Of a DNA stretch of 7,617 nucleotides, positions 1 through 6,418 are shown one piece after another. The stretch covers positions 1 to 7,617 of the forward strand of contig JAZRUJ010000071.1 of NCBI GenBank assembly GCA_045652445.1, in the 5' to 3' direction. How positions within the stretch are numbered: the stretch's first letter is position 1; every line of letters starts with the position of its first letter. The translations under genes were made by a program, and so were the position numbers. Source of the stretch: RGIG995 sp045652445 (GTDB lineage: Bacteria; Bacillota; Clostridia; Oscillospirales; UBA644). Below the pieces are notes generated by a model. The model was not told the DNA's origin and did not search any database. It saw only the letters and a list, made by a program, of their open reading frames with translations.

Positions 1-704
1 CGGGACTTGAAGCTGGTCAGAGCGTTCTGTTCCACGGTGAGGGGGTGAATCTTGCAAGCGATGCGATAAGGAGCCTTTTCCCATTCAGCGGCAGTAGCGT
101 AATCTGCAGCAAAGGTGGGTTCCCAGAAAGCGATGTGGCACATTCTACCGATCCCGTAAACGAGAACCAGTTTTGCACCTTCTGCCTTCAGAGCAGCAAT
201 CTTTTCGGGATAGGTGGGCAGATTGTCTTTGGTTGCAAAGTTCCGCTGATTTTCGGGAACGGTCAGTTCGCCCAGGGGGTTGAACAGAGCGTTTTCCATA
301 GCGTATTTGAAGGAACCGGTGTCTTCGGGAGACAGGGTGTTTCCTTCTGCGTCAGCCCATTCGTCCATGTTAAAGGTGTAAACGTGATCGCAAGCGACCT
401 TCCATTCTTTCAGGAAGTAAACGACCCATTTGTACATCCCCATGGGGCCTACGGGAAGAATCATGGCCAATTTTTCGCCCCGTTCTTTGGCAAGACGGAT
501 CTGCATTGCCATTTCGTGACCCATGTAGGTTTCGAATGCACTCAGATTGTTGCAACGAATGGGGGTGAAGTCGGGATTCCAGTGAGCTTGACGGTCGGTA
601 ATGGTAGCAGGGTCGCCGATGCAAGCGTCGATTTTTGCAAAGTCCCATCCTTCGGGATAGAATCCTTCCAGAGCGGAACCTTTGACGGTGTCGTTAAAGT
701 TCAT
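1..704 (-). CDS. NagB-like sugar-phosphate isomerase/deaminase, divergent (3' end outside window)
   Basis: The first 234 codons of a minus-strand gene are visible; the C-terminus lies beyond the left edge. The start ATG (702-704) follows an AAAGGAGA ribosome binding site at 711-718. The fold is recognisable from FNMDEW (residues 111-116), which matches the FNMDEY active-site motif of glucosamine-6-phosphate deaminase (NagB), from GIGRMCHIAFWEP (184-196), which matches GVGNDGHIAFNEP, and from the HPLTV stretch near residue 220. About 40 extra residues precede the core compared with E. coli NagB. D114, H190 and E195 are kept, corresponding to E. coli D72, H143 and E148. The catalytic D141 position is M188, and the phosphate loop PTGGTPMTTY is reduced to PVGPMGMY (84-91). 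It lies 38 bases downstream of a PIG-L deacetylase, so an amino-sugar role is likely. The altered loops make the exact substrate uncertain; database labels such as glucosamine-6-phosphate deaminase may be over-precise. Confidence 0.85.
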   Translation of the reverse strand, partial: MNFNDTVKGSALEGFYPEGWDFAKIDACIGDPATITDRQAHWNPDFTPIRCNNLSAFETYMGHEMAMQIRLAKERGEKLAMILPVGPMGMYKWVVYFLKEWKVACDHVYTFNMDEWADAEGNTLSPEDTGSFKYAMENALFNPLGELTVPENQRNFATKDNLPTYPEKIAALKAEGAKLVLVYGIGRMCHIAFWEPTFAADYATAAEWEKAPYRIACKIHPLTVEQNALTSFKS

Positions 705-742
705 GACAATTCTCCTTTATGTAAAAAATATCGGTTTCAGAT

Positions 743-1453
743 TCAGGGAAGATACCGCTTGGTGGTACCTTTCAGGTATACCTGGCATTGACGGAAGCCT
801 TCGGCATAATCAGCGCCGCACTGATAGCCACGGTAGCGGCTGCAGGTCTTGACCATGTCGGGGAAGTCAATGTTATCGTGATCCCGCATCCAAACGATTT
901 GGGATTCGTGGCATTCCAGCATTTCCAGTTTCTTATCGATGAAGGGGGAAACGTCCACGAATTCCGTGGGATTGAAGTTGACCCCGGCAAGGGTATCCAT
1001 ATAAAAAATGGGAACCATCTTGGCATGACCGGTGACGTTGGAAATGTAATTGGGAAGCGTTGCCGTAAAGGCGGCGTCAAACACCAACCGAGACACGGCC
1101 GTATGATCGGGCATATAGTCATCGGGATTGTGGGTGATGATAAAGTCGGGATTGACTCTCTTAATCACGTCAACCACTTTGTCCCGGGCTTCTTTGTTGT
1201 TATCGTAGATATGAAGATCGTGGAATCCGCCCCAGATCACTTCGTCAAATCCGCCCAAAGCACCGGCGCGTTTTGCTTCACCCTGACGCATAACGGAAAG
1301 TTCGTCCCGGGGAATAATTACGTGACCGTGGTCTCCGTCACTCAAATGACAGACCACAACTCGGTCGCCCCGTTGTTTGCATTTCAAAAGAGTTCCGGCA
1401 CAAGCGATTTCAACGTCATCGGGATGTGCGGAAATGGCAAGAACGGTATACAT
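743..1453 (-). CDS. PIG-L/LmbE-family zinc-dependent deacetylase
   Basis: This encodes 236 residues, a normal length for bacterial PIG-L/LmbE enzymes, which hydrolyse N-acetyl groups on amino sugars or related glycosides. The hallmark AHPDDVE motif sits at residues 9-15: H10 and D13 are the expected zinc ligands and D12 the catalytic base. The second signature is PDHTAVSRLV (115-124), in which H117 is the likely third zinc ligand. No signal peptide is visible, so it should be cytoplasmic. The start at 1453 is chosen because GAGGAGG (1463-1469) lies 9 bases upstream and the AHPDD motif then begins near residue 9, as in the family. A longer in-frame start at 1528 would overlap the promoter -35 element. 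It is the first gene of an operon with the NagB-like gene 38 bases downstream. This suggests deacetylation of GlcNAc, a chitooligosaccharide or a related sugar, as with archaeal diacetylchitobiose deacetylase, but the substrate cannot be read from sequence. Confidence 0.93.
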   Translation of the reverse strand: MYTVLAISAHPDDVEIACAGTLLKCKQRGDRVVVCHLSDGDHGHVIIPRDELSVMRQGEAKRAGALGGFDEVIWGGFHDLHIYDNNKEARDKVVDVIKRVNPDFIITHNPDDYMPDHTAVSRLVFDAAFTATLPNYISNVTGHAKMVPIFYMDTLAGVNFNPTEFVDVSPFIDKKLEMLECHESQIVWMRDHDNIDFPDMVKTCSRYRGYQCGADYAEGFRQCQVYLKGTTKRYLP

Positions 1454-1462
1454 CGTATACAA

Positions 1463-1528
1463 CCTCCTCAATTTTTCAGCAATAAGCCATTCTGCTCTTA
1501 TTATATCATACTTTTTAACATAAATCAA
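1463..1528 (-). promoter_or_regulatory. Sigma-A promoter and RBS of the deacetylase/NagB-like operon
   Basis: Read on the minus strand, TTGATT (1523-1528) and TATAAT (1500-1505) are separated by exactly 17 bases. Transcription should start near 1493, giving a leader of about 40 bases with GAGGAGG at 1463-1469. The leader is too short for a riboswitch. I see no separate promoter in the 38-base gap before the NagB-like gene. Confidence 0.75.
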
Positions 1529-1644
1529 TATAGCGAGGGATAAAGTTTTTGTTTTTTAATACTTTTTTTGCAGAAAAGACAGAAAAAGCGTCGGGGAGTT
1601 TTTTTTAAGACACAACCGGAACAAAATTAAAATGAAAAAAATCC

Positions 1645-1673
1645 AAAAAATATTTATAATTTGAATATTTTTT
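1645..1673. repeat. A/T-only inverted repeat upstream of the putP promoter
   Basis: Perfect 10-base arms AAAAAATATT (1645-1654) and AATATTTTTT (1664-1673) flank a 9-base spacer, ending 12 bases before the putP -35 box. It could be a regulator site, an A-tract UP-like element, or chance in an AT-rich gap. The rest of the gap from 1529 to 1685 is A/T tracts with no convincing gene. Confidence 0.4.
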
Positions 1674-1685
1674 GCAAATTAAACA

Positions 1686-1750
1686 TTGACATGGAACAAA
1701 ATCTATGGTATAATAGATAAATATTGCAAGATTATGCAAAAAACAGGAGG
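1686..1750 (+). promoter_or_regulatory. Consensus extended -10 sigma-A promoter and RBS of putP
   Basis: TTGACA (1686-1691) and TATAAT (1709-1714) both match the sigma-A consensus exactly, with 17-base spacing, and TG at 1706-1707 makes an extended -10. The start site should be near 1721, leaving a leader of about 35 bases with AGGAGG at 1745-1750, six bases before the ATG. So perfect a promoter often implies strong basal activity or control by a repressor. Confidence 0.85.
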
Positions 1751-1756
1751 TTTCGT

Positions 1757-3325
1757 ATGAACGGAAACACGATACAAATCCTGATTGCCATGGTCATTTA
1801 TATGGCTGTGGTTATCGGTATCGGGATTCTTTACGCAAAACGTGCAAATAAGAACTCGGAAGAATATTTCCTTGGGGGTCGTTCTTTAGGTCCTTGGGTT
1901 ACGGCAATGAGTGCGGAAGCATCCGACATGAGCGGTTGGCTTTTGATGGGTCTTCCCGGGGTTGCTTATTGGTGCGGTCTTGCCGATGCAGCCTGGACCG
2001 CCATTGGTCTTGCCATCGGCACCTACTTCAACTGGCTGATCGTTTCCAAGCGGTTACGTCGGTACAGTATTCGTGCAAACAACTCCATTACCTTGCCGGA
2101 ATTTTTCTCCAACCGGTTCCGGGAAAAGAACAAAACCATTCTCTTCCTGTCTGCCGGATTTATTTTAGTCTTCTTTACGGTTTACGCCGCCAGCTGTTTT
2201 GTCACTTGCGGAAAACTGTTCTCCACGCTATTTGGTGCGTCCTACGTCTCCATGATGATTTTAGGAGCAATCTTCGTTCTTTTGTATACCATTTTGGGTG
2301 GATTTTTGGCAGAAAGTGCTTCCGACTTTATGCAAGCCATCGTTATGATTTTTGCTCTTGGCGTCATCGTTACCATCGGCACAGTCAAGGCCGGCGGTCT
2401 TGGGGCTGTGGTTGAAAACGCTCAATCCATTCCCGGATTCTTCGAATTCTTCGGATTGGCAACTCCCACCGTTGAAAACGGAACGCAGTTACTGGAAGCA
2501 GGAAAACCTGTTTTCGGAGAAGCTTCCAACTACGGACTTCTCAGCGTAATTTCTACCATGGCGTGGGGTCTTGGTTACTTCGGTATGCCCCAAGTTCTCC
2601 TCCGCTTTATGGCAATCCGGAAAGAAAGCGAATTGAAATCTTCCCGTAGAATCGCCATGGTATGGGTTGTAATTTCCCTTGCCGTCGCGGTCTTTATCGG
2701 AATTATGGGCCGTCAGCTGTTCCCTGTAGAACACCTGACCAAAGGTGCTGCGGAAAACATCTTTATTACCTTGGCAACCTCTTCCTTGCCCGCAATTCTG
2801 GCCGGGTTTGTTATGGCTGGGATTCTGGCCGCCACCATTAGTTCTTCCGACTCCTATCTGCTGATTGCCGCTTCTGCCTTTGCAAAGAACATTTATCAGG
2901 GCATTTTCAATAAAAAAGCCTCCGATAAAAAAGTGATGTGGATTTCCCGCATTACCCTGTTGGTTTTGGCAATCATCGGCGTTGTAATTGCCCTGGACGA
3001 AAACAGCGTCATTTTCTCCATCGTTTCCTTTGCCTGGGCAGGATTCGGTGCCACCTTCGGTCCGCTGATTCTTTTCTCCCTGTTCTGGAAACGAATCAAC
3101 AAAGCCGGTGCCATCGCCGGTATGGTGGGCGGTGCAGGAATGGTATTCCTGTGGAAGTTGGTTATCAGCAAAGCAGGCGGTGTTTTCGCCATCTACGAAC
3201 TTCTTCCCGCCTTTATCTTCTCCGCAATCTGCATCGTCGTCGTTTCGCTTTTGACCAAAAAGCCCTCGGCTGAAATTGAAGCAGACTTTGAAGCGGTCCG
3301 CACCGGAGCGGTGGAAGAAGCCTGA
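1757..3325 (+). CDS. putP: Sodium:proline-type symporter (SSF family)
   Basis: This is a 522-residue integral membrane protein of the sodium:solute symporter family, which uses the Na+ gradient to import proline or a similar small solute. It is hydrophobic throughout, with many membrane segments and a short charged C-terminal tail, consistent with the usual 13-helix PutP topology and length near 500. Family landmarks are SDMSGWLLMGLPG (residues 56-68), whose D57 and S59 match E. coli D55 and S57; GGFLAES (181-187); AWGLGYFG (269-276), carrying the aromatic W270/Y274 pair of the substrate region; and GILAATISSSDSYLL (355-369), where S362/S363 align with the sodium-site S340/T341 of E. coli PutP. 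The start at 1757 is preferred over an in-frame ATG at 1724 because the AGGAGG site precedes it and 1724 is almost at the transcription start. It is a single-gene unit, divergent from the deacetylase operon and followed by a strong terminator at 3503-3550. Proline is the best guess for substrate, though related SSF members carry other solutes. Confidence 0.92.
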   Translation: MNGNTIQILIAMVIYMAVVIGIGILYAKRANKNSEEYFLGGRSLGPWVTAMSAEASDMSGWLLMGLPGVAYWCGLADAAWTAIGLAIGTYFNWLIVSKRLRRYSIRANNSITLPEFFSNRFREKNKTILFLSAGFILVFFTVYAASCFVTCGKLFSTLFGASYVSMMILGAIFVLLYTILGGFLAESASDFMQAIVMIFALGVIVTIGTVKAGGLGAVVENAQSIPGFFEFFGLATPTVENGTQLLEAGKPVFGEASNYGLLSVISTMAWGLGYFGMPQVLLRFMAIRKESELKSSRRIAMVWVVISLAVAVFIGIMGRQLFPVEHLTKGAAENIFITLATSSLPAILAGFVMAGILAATISSSDSYLLIAASAFAKNIYQGIFNKKASDKKVMWISRITLLVLAIIGVVIALDENSVIFSIVSFAWAGFGATFGPLILFSLFWKRINKAGAIAGMVGGAGMVFLWKLVISKAGGVFAIYELLPAFIFSAICIVVVSLLTKKPSAEIEADFEAVRTGAVEEA

Positions 3326-3347
3326 TTTACGAAACAAGATACAGAAA

Positions 3348-3431
3348 AGAACTCTCCCGTCATTGGATTTTTAGCATTGATACAAAGCACTTTATTGTAC
3401 CATATTATATCACGTTTCACGAGAGAGTTTT
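3348..3431. repeat. Imperfect inverted repeat downstream of putP
   Basis: A 13-base arm at 3348-3360 pairs with 3419-3431 with one mismatch and one G-U pair, enclosing 58 bases. The right arm runs into TTTT on the plus strand, and the left arm into a T-rich run on the minus strand. It could be a weak terminator, an RNA 3' structure or the remnant of a small repeat. A TATAAT-like box on the minus strand (3404-3409) lies inside, but no matching -35 is seen. Confidence 0.35.
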
Positions 3432-3502
3432 CCGAAATAATAAGAAGATGTTACAACGGATTCCCGTTTCCTGTCTTACAATAAATTTTTTAAAGAAAAC
3501 AT

Positions 3503-3550
3503 AAAAAACACTCCTTGCGGATATACTGATTCCGTAAGGAGTGATTTTTT
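3503..3550. terminator. Strong bidirectional intrinsic terminator
   Basis: Arms 3509-3521 and 3531-3543 form a 13-pair stem with one G-U pair and a 9-base loop. TTTTTT follows on the plus strand (3545-3550), and AAAAAA precedes it (3503-3508), giving a T tract in the other direction. It can end putP transcription rightward and ABC-F transcription leftward. The 3' arm includes AAGGAG (3536-3541), the only ribosome binding site for the small gene starting at 3553, so folding would hide that site. Confidence 0.85.
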
Positions 3551-3552
3551 AA

Positions 3553-3744
3553 ATGATGATTCACGAAAATGAGTATGAAATTCGTAAAAAATATTGTCCC
3601 TCACAAGGGAAAAATGTCATTGTTAAAGTGTTTTTCGGCAACAGTAGCGGAGAAATCTGCACCGAACAAGGAACTTGCGACGCCAACGGGGGTTGTACCA
3701 ATCGCTATCTTCAGTCCCCCGACAATTCTTCCCACTCGCTGTAG
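3553..3744 (+). CDS. Small four-cysteine protein, possibly zinc binding
   Basis: This 63-residue ORF has four cysteines at 15, 36, 42 and 48, within YCPSQGKNV (14-22), ICTEQGTC (35-42) and NGGCTNR (45-51). Three of them fall in an even six-residue rhythm, and the pattern suggests a small metal-binding (zinc-ribbon-like) or redox module. It resembles short uncharacterised Cys-rich proteins that I associate with Clostridia, but I cannot confirm this by search. AAGGAG at 3536-3541 is 11 bases from the ATG and lies inside the terminator hairpin; ATG at 3556 is an alternative start. No membrane segment or signal peptide is present. The final 11 codons overlap the end of the ABC-F gene on the other strand. 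No convincing dedicated promoter is visible, so expression may depend on putP readthrough or a weak TACAAT box near 3477. It could be a chance ORF, but the cysteine spacing and RBS argue for a real gene. Confidence 0.62.
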   Translation: MMIHENEYEIRKKYCPSQGKNVIVKVFFGNSSGEICTEQGTCDANGGCTNRYLQSPDNSSHSL

Positions 3745-5621
3745 AGAAGATCCGTGCTGTTTTTCAAGGCTTCTAATTCGGCAGACAAAGCTGCCACCTT
3801 TTCGTAATCGGAAGACACTTCCGGCAGGGAAAACCGTGCGGACAGTTCTTCCATTTTTTCTTCGTTTTCCGCAATTTCAGTTTCGATCCGGGACAGACGG
3901 GCTTGTTTTTTTCGAGCCGCCGCCTGTTCCGCTTTCTTTTTTACGTATTCGTTTTCTTTCGGTTGCGAAGCAGACGGCAAAACTCCGGAAGAAACGGGGA
4001 TTTCCAAGGACTTCCTCTTTTCGCAAAAGGCAAGATAATCATCGTAATTCCCCGGCACGGAGGCAATTGACGTAGGAGTCAATTCCAAAATTCGATCCGC
4101 CAACCGATTGATAAAATACCGGTCGTGAGATACGGCAAGAAGCGATCCGTTATACGAAAGCAACGCGTCTTCCAAGGCTTCTTTGGAGGGAATATCCAAA
4201 TGGTTTGTGGGTTCGTCCAAAATCAGCAAATTCGCACCGGACAGCATCAGTTTAGTCAACGCCACCCTTGCCCGTTCTCCCCCGGACAGAACGGAGACCG
4301 ACTTAAACACATCGTCTCCCCGGAACAAAAAAGCACCCAGAGCGGTACGAATGGCGGTGTTTCCCAAATGGGGATAGGCATCGGAAACTTCTTCAAAGAC
4401 GGTCTTTTCGTCGTGAAGATCTCCGATGGTCTGATCGTAGTACCCCACCTGAACTCTGGCCCCGAATTCAGACTGTCCCCCGTCGGCGGATTCCTGACCC
4501 AATAAAATTTTTAATAATGTTGTTTTTCCGCAACCGTTAGGTCCCACCAAAAAGGCGTGCTGTTCTTTCAAAAGCGTCCAGGTGACTCCGGAAAACAATT
4601 TCTTGTCTTGGTAAGATTTGGCAAGATTTTCCACCTTGACCACTTCGTTTCCCGAACTGCTGTTTGCCCGAAAAGAAAAGCCGATGCTTTCCGGATCGTC
4701 TTCCGGCCTTTGCAGGTCGGCGGCGATGCGGTCGATCTGTTTTTGCTTGCTTTTAATGGTGACGTAATTGCGTTCCTGCCCAAAGTGTTTTTGTTGAGCA
4801 ATAATTCCCTCAATACGGGCAATCTCTTTTTTCTTTTTTTCGTAATCCCGCTCCAGGGTCAGCCGGTCAAAAGCTTTTTTCTCTTTATAATACGAATAAT
4901 TTCCGTCGTAAACGGTAACTTTTTCATGCTCCAATTCAAAGGTTCGGTTGGTGACCCGATCCAAGAAAAACCGGTCGTGGGAAACCACGATTACCGATCC
5001 GCGATATTCCGACAAAAACCCTTCCAGCCATGCAATCGACGGAATATCCAAGTGGTTTGTGGGTTCGTCCAAGAGCAATAATTTTGCCCCGGAGAGCAGG
5101 ATTTTCGCCAACAAAACCCGGGTTCTCTGACCGCCGGAAAGGGCTGTCATAGGAAGGGAAATCTCCGTTTCGGTCAGTCCCAAGCCCAACAACGTGGAAC
5201 GAACCCTGCCCCGGAAGGTCAGACCCCCGTCCCGTTCAAAGGATTCCAACAAATGATGCTGACGGCGGATCAGCCCCTCGTCAGAAGAGGTTTCCAAAGC
5301 AGCGTTGACCTGTTCCAACTCCGCTTCCCGATCCAAAAGAGAGGAGAATTGGGTCAGAACTTCTTCGTAGGCGGTGTTTCCGGAAGAAAATTCCGAATAC
5401 TGCTCCATATAGGCAACGGTCAACCCTTTTTCCTTGGTCAAAAACCCGGAATCGTATTCTTCTTTCCCGGTCAAGATCCGAAACAGGGTGGTTTTTCCCG
5501 CACCGTTCACCCCGATGATCCCCACCCGGTCACCGTCGTTCACTTTAAACGAAACGTCATGAAACAACACCCGGGTAGCATACGACTTGGTCAGTCCGTC
5601 CGCCTGCAAAATCGTCCCCAT
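3711..5621 (-). CDS. ABC-F family ATPase (ribosome-associated, two ATPase domains, YdiF/Uup-like)
   Basis: This 636-residue soluble protein has two ABC ATPase domains and no membrane segments, the ABC-F layout. Members act on the ribosome, as translation factors or antibiotic-protection proteins, and do not transport. Domain 1 has Walker A GVNGAGKT (37-44), signature LSGGQ (161-165), Walker B ending D185-E186 and switch H215. A charged alpha-helical interdomain linker spans about 217-325. Domain 2 has Walker A GPNGCGKT (360-367), signature LSGGE (445-449), D469-E470 and H499. All catalytic residues are intact. Residues about 555-630 are Lys/Glu/Ala-rich and likely a coiled-coil C-terminal extension, as in Uup and Bacillus YdiF, whose length is close. 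The start follows AAAGGAGGAG (5626-5635). It lies 33 bases after the phosphoribosyltransferase gene, in the same operon. Nothing in the linker lets me assign antibiotic resistance; a housekeeping translation role is more likely. Confidence 0.93.
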   Translation of the reverse strand: MGTILQADGLTKSYATRVLFHDVSFKVNDGDRVGIIGVNGAGKTTLFRILTGKEEYDSGFLTKEKGLTVAYMEQYSEFSSGNTAYEEVLTQFSSLLDREAELEQVNAALETSSDEGLIRRQHHLLESFERDGGLTFRGRVRSTLLGLGLTETEISLPMTALSGGQRTRVLLAKILLSGAKLLLLDEPTNHLDIPSIAWLEGFLSEYRGSVIVVSHDRFFLDRVTNRTFELEHEKVTVYDGNYSYYKEKKAFDRLTLERDYEKKKKEIARIEGIIAQQKHFGQERNYVTIKSKQKQIDRIAADLQRPEDDPESIGFSFRANSSSGNEVVKVENLAKSYQDKKLFSGVTWTLLKEQHAFLVGPNGCGKTTLLKILLGQESADGGQSEFGARVQVGYYDQTIGDLHDEKTVFEEVSDAYPHLGNTAIRTALGAFLFRGDDVFKSVSVLSGGERARVALTKLMLSGANLLILDEPTNHLDIPSKEALEDALLSYNGSLLAVSHDRYFINRLADRILELTPTSIASVPGNYDDYLAFCEKRKSLEIPVSSGVLPSASQPKENEYVKKKAEQAAARKKQARLSRIETEIAENEEKMEELSARFSLPEVSSDYEKVAALSAELEALKNSTDLLYSEWEELSGD

Positions 5622-5654
5622 ATTTCTCCTCCTTTCCTATCATTTCAGCACCTG

Positions 5655-6212
5655 TTACAGGGGATTTCCCTGCTTGTCAAAAAGGGGCAAATATTCCAGA
5701 TAACGAATATCGTCCCGATCTTTGGCATCCCCTTCCGCAAGAATCGCCATTTTTGCGACAATGTTGCCTCCGGCTTTTTGAACCAACTGTTCCAAAGCCG
5801 CCAAAGATTCTCCGGTGGAGATCACGTCGTCCACGATCAAAATCCGTTTCCCCGCCATGGCTTCCATATCCAACTTGTCTAAATACAACGTCTGCCGAGC
5901 GGTGGTGGTGATGGATTTTACTTCCACTGCAACAGGGTCTTTCATATACAGTTTAGGAGCTTTACGGGCAAGGATATATTTGTTCATTCCCGCCTGTGCC
6001 GCCATTTCGTGGGCAAGCGGAATTCCTTTAGACTCGGCGGTGATCAAAAGATCAAATTCCGGTGCTTTTTCCAACAACGCCCGGGCAGAGGCACGGGTCA
6101 ATTCCACGTCGCCGAAAATAACGAATCCGGCGATACAAAGATTTTCATTCAAGGGGCAAATGGGAAGATCCCGATTGACCCCGGCAACGGTAAGATTGTA
6201 ATACTCTTTCAT
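5655..6212 (-). CDS. APT-like purine phosphoribosyltransferase
   Basis: This encodes 185 residues of the type I phosphoribosyltransferase family, cytoplasmic enzymes that join a nucleobase to PRPP to make a nucleotide. The PRPP-binding motif RILIVDDVISTGES occupies residues 123-136, with the D128-D129 pair and the T133-G134 loop intact. TAESKGIPLA (58-67) resembles the ESRG-type segment of adenine and xanthine phosphoribosyltransferases, and the length fits APT (170-190). Adenine is the most likely base, but xanthine or a regulatory PRTase role cannot be excluded. The start at 6212 has AAGGAG (6220-6225) seven bases upstream. It is the first gene of a two-gene operon with the ABC-F gene and is transcribed divergently from the Fe-S scaffold operon. 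Confidence 0.87.
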   Translation of the reverse strand: MKEYYNLTVAGVNRDLPICPLNENLCIAGFVIFGDVELTRASARALLEKAPEFDLLITAESKGIPLAHEMAAQAGMNKYILARKAPKLYMKDPVAVEVKSITTTARQTLYLDKLDMEAMAGKRILIVDDVISTGESLAALEQLVQKAGGNIVAKMAILAEGDAKDRDDIRYLEYLPLFDKQGNPL

Positions 6213-6219
6213 AACCCCA

Positions 6220-6268
6220 CTCCTTATAACATTTCTTCCATTTTACCATAGTTTTTCAAAAAAATCAA
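6220..6268 (-). promoter_or_regulatory. Sigma-A promoter and RBS of the PRTase/ABC-F operon
   Basis: On the minus strand TTGATT (6263-6268) and TAAAAT (6240-6245) are 17 bases apart, with TGG just before the -10 giving an extended -10. The leader is only about 20 bases, with AAGGAG at 6220-6225. That leaves no room for a purine riboswitch, so any purine control would have to act at the promoter. Confidence 0.75.
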
Positions 6269-6340
6269 CCCGCCGCCCCACAGAAACTCCGGTTAAATCC
6301 GAAAATTTTGTTAAAAGCCTGTCCCGAATGCAAAAACCTC

Positions 6341-6409
6341 TTGCAAATTGGGAAAAATTATATTATAATAGTGAAAGATTGAAAATCATATCCGGATTTT
6401 TGAAAGGAG
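6341..6409 (+). promoter_or_regulatory. Sigma-A promoter and RBS of the Fe-S scaffold/GGGtGRT operon
   Basis: TTGCAA (6341-6346) and TATAAT (6364-6369) are 17 bases apart, so transcription should start near 6376. The leader of about 43 bases has AAAGGAG at 6403-6409, nine bases before the ATG. A short stem (6382-6387 with 6395-6400) around the palindrome ATCCGGAT (6390-6397) lies in the leader; its role is unknown. Confidence 0.75.
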
Positions 6410-6418
6410 TTACACAAT

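Noticed and set aside
45..791. Long plus-strand open frame opposite the NagB-like gene
   Set aside because: It lies opposite a gene with clear family motifs, has no proper ribosome binding site, and its protein shows no recognisable domain.
1454..1528. Longer N-terminus for the deacetylase starting at 1528
   Set aside because: That start overlaps the -35 element and would lie upstream of the transcription start; 1453 has a strong RBS.
788..1543. Long plus-strand open frame opposite the deacetylase gene
   Set aside because: A shadow of the PIG-L gene, which has the AHPDD and DHTAVS motifs. It also runs through the deacetylase promoter.
1586..1606. Possible terminator before the T8 tract at 1599-1606
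   Set aside because: No stable stem precedes the T tract, and no plus-strand gene lies upstream that would need it.
1724..1756. Longer N-terminus for PutP starting at 1724
   Set aside because: It is about three bases after the predicted transcription start with no RBS, and the added residues are polar and unlike the family.
2489..3337. Long minus-strand open frame inside putP
   Set aside because: Antisense to a typical symporter sequence, with low-complexity Gly/Asn/Gln-rich translation and no RBS.
3193..3420. Possible small minus-strand gene starting at 3420, downstream of putP
   Set aside because: No RBS, it overlaps the putP end in antisense, and the TATAAT-like box nearby has no matching -35.
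6213..6418. Possible riboswitch in the divergent gap before the PRTase and scaffold genes
   Set aside because: Both leaders are under about 45 bases and have no terminator or conserved aptamer features.
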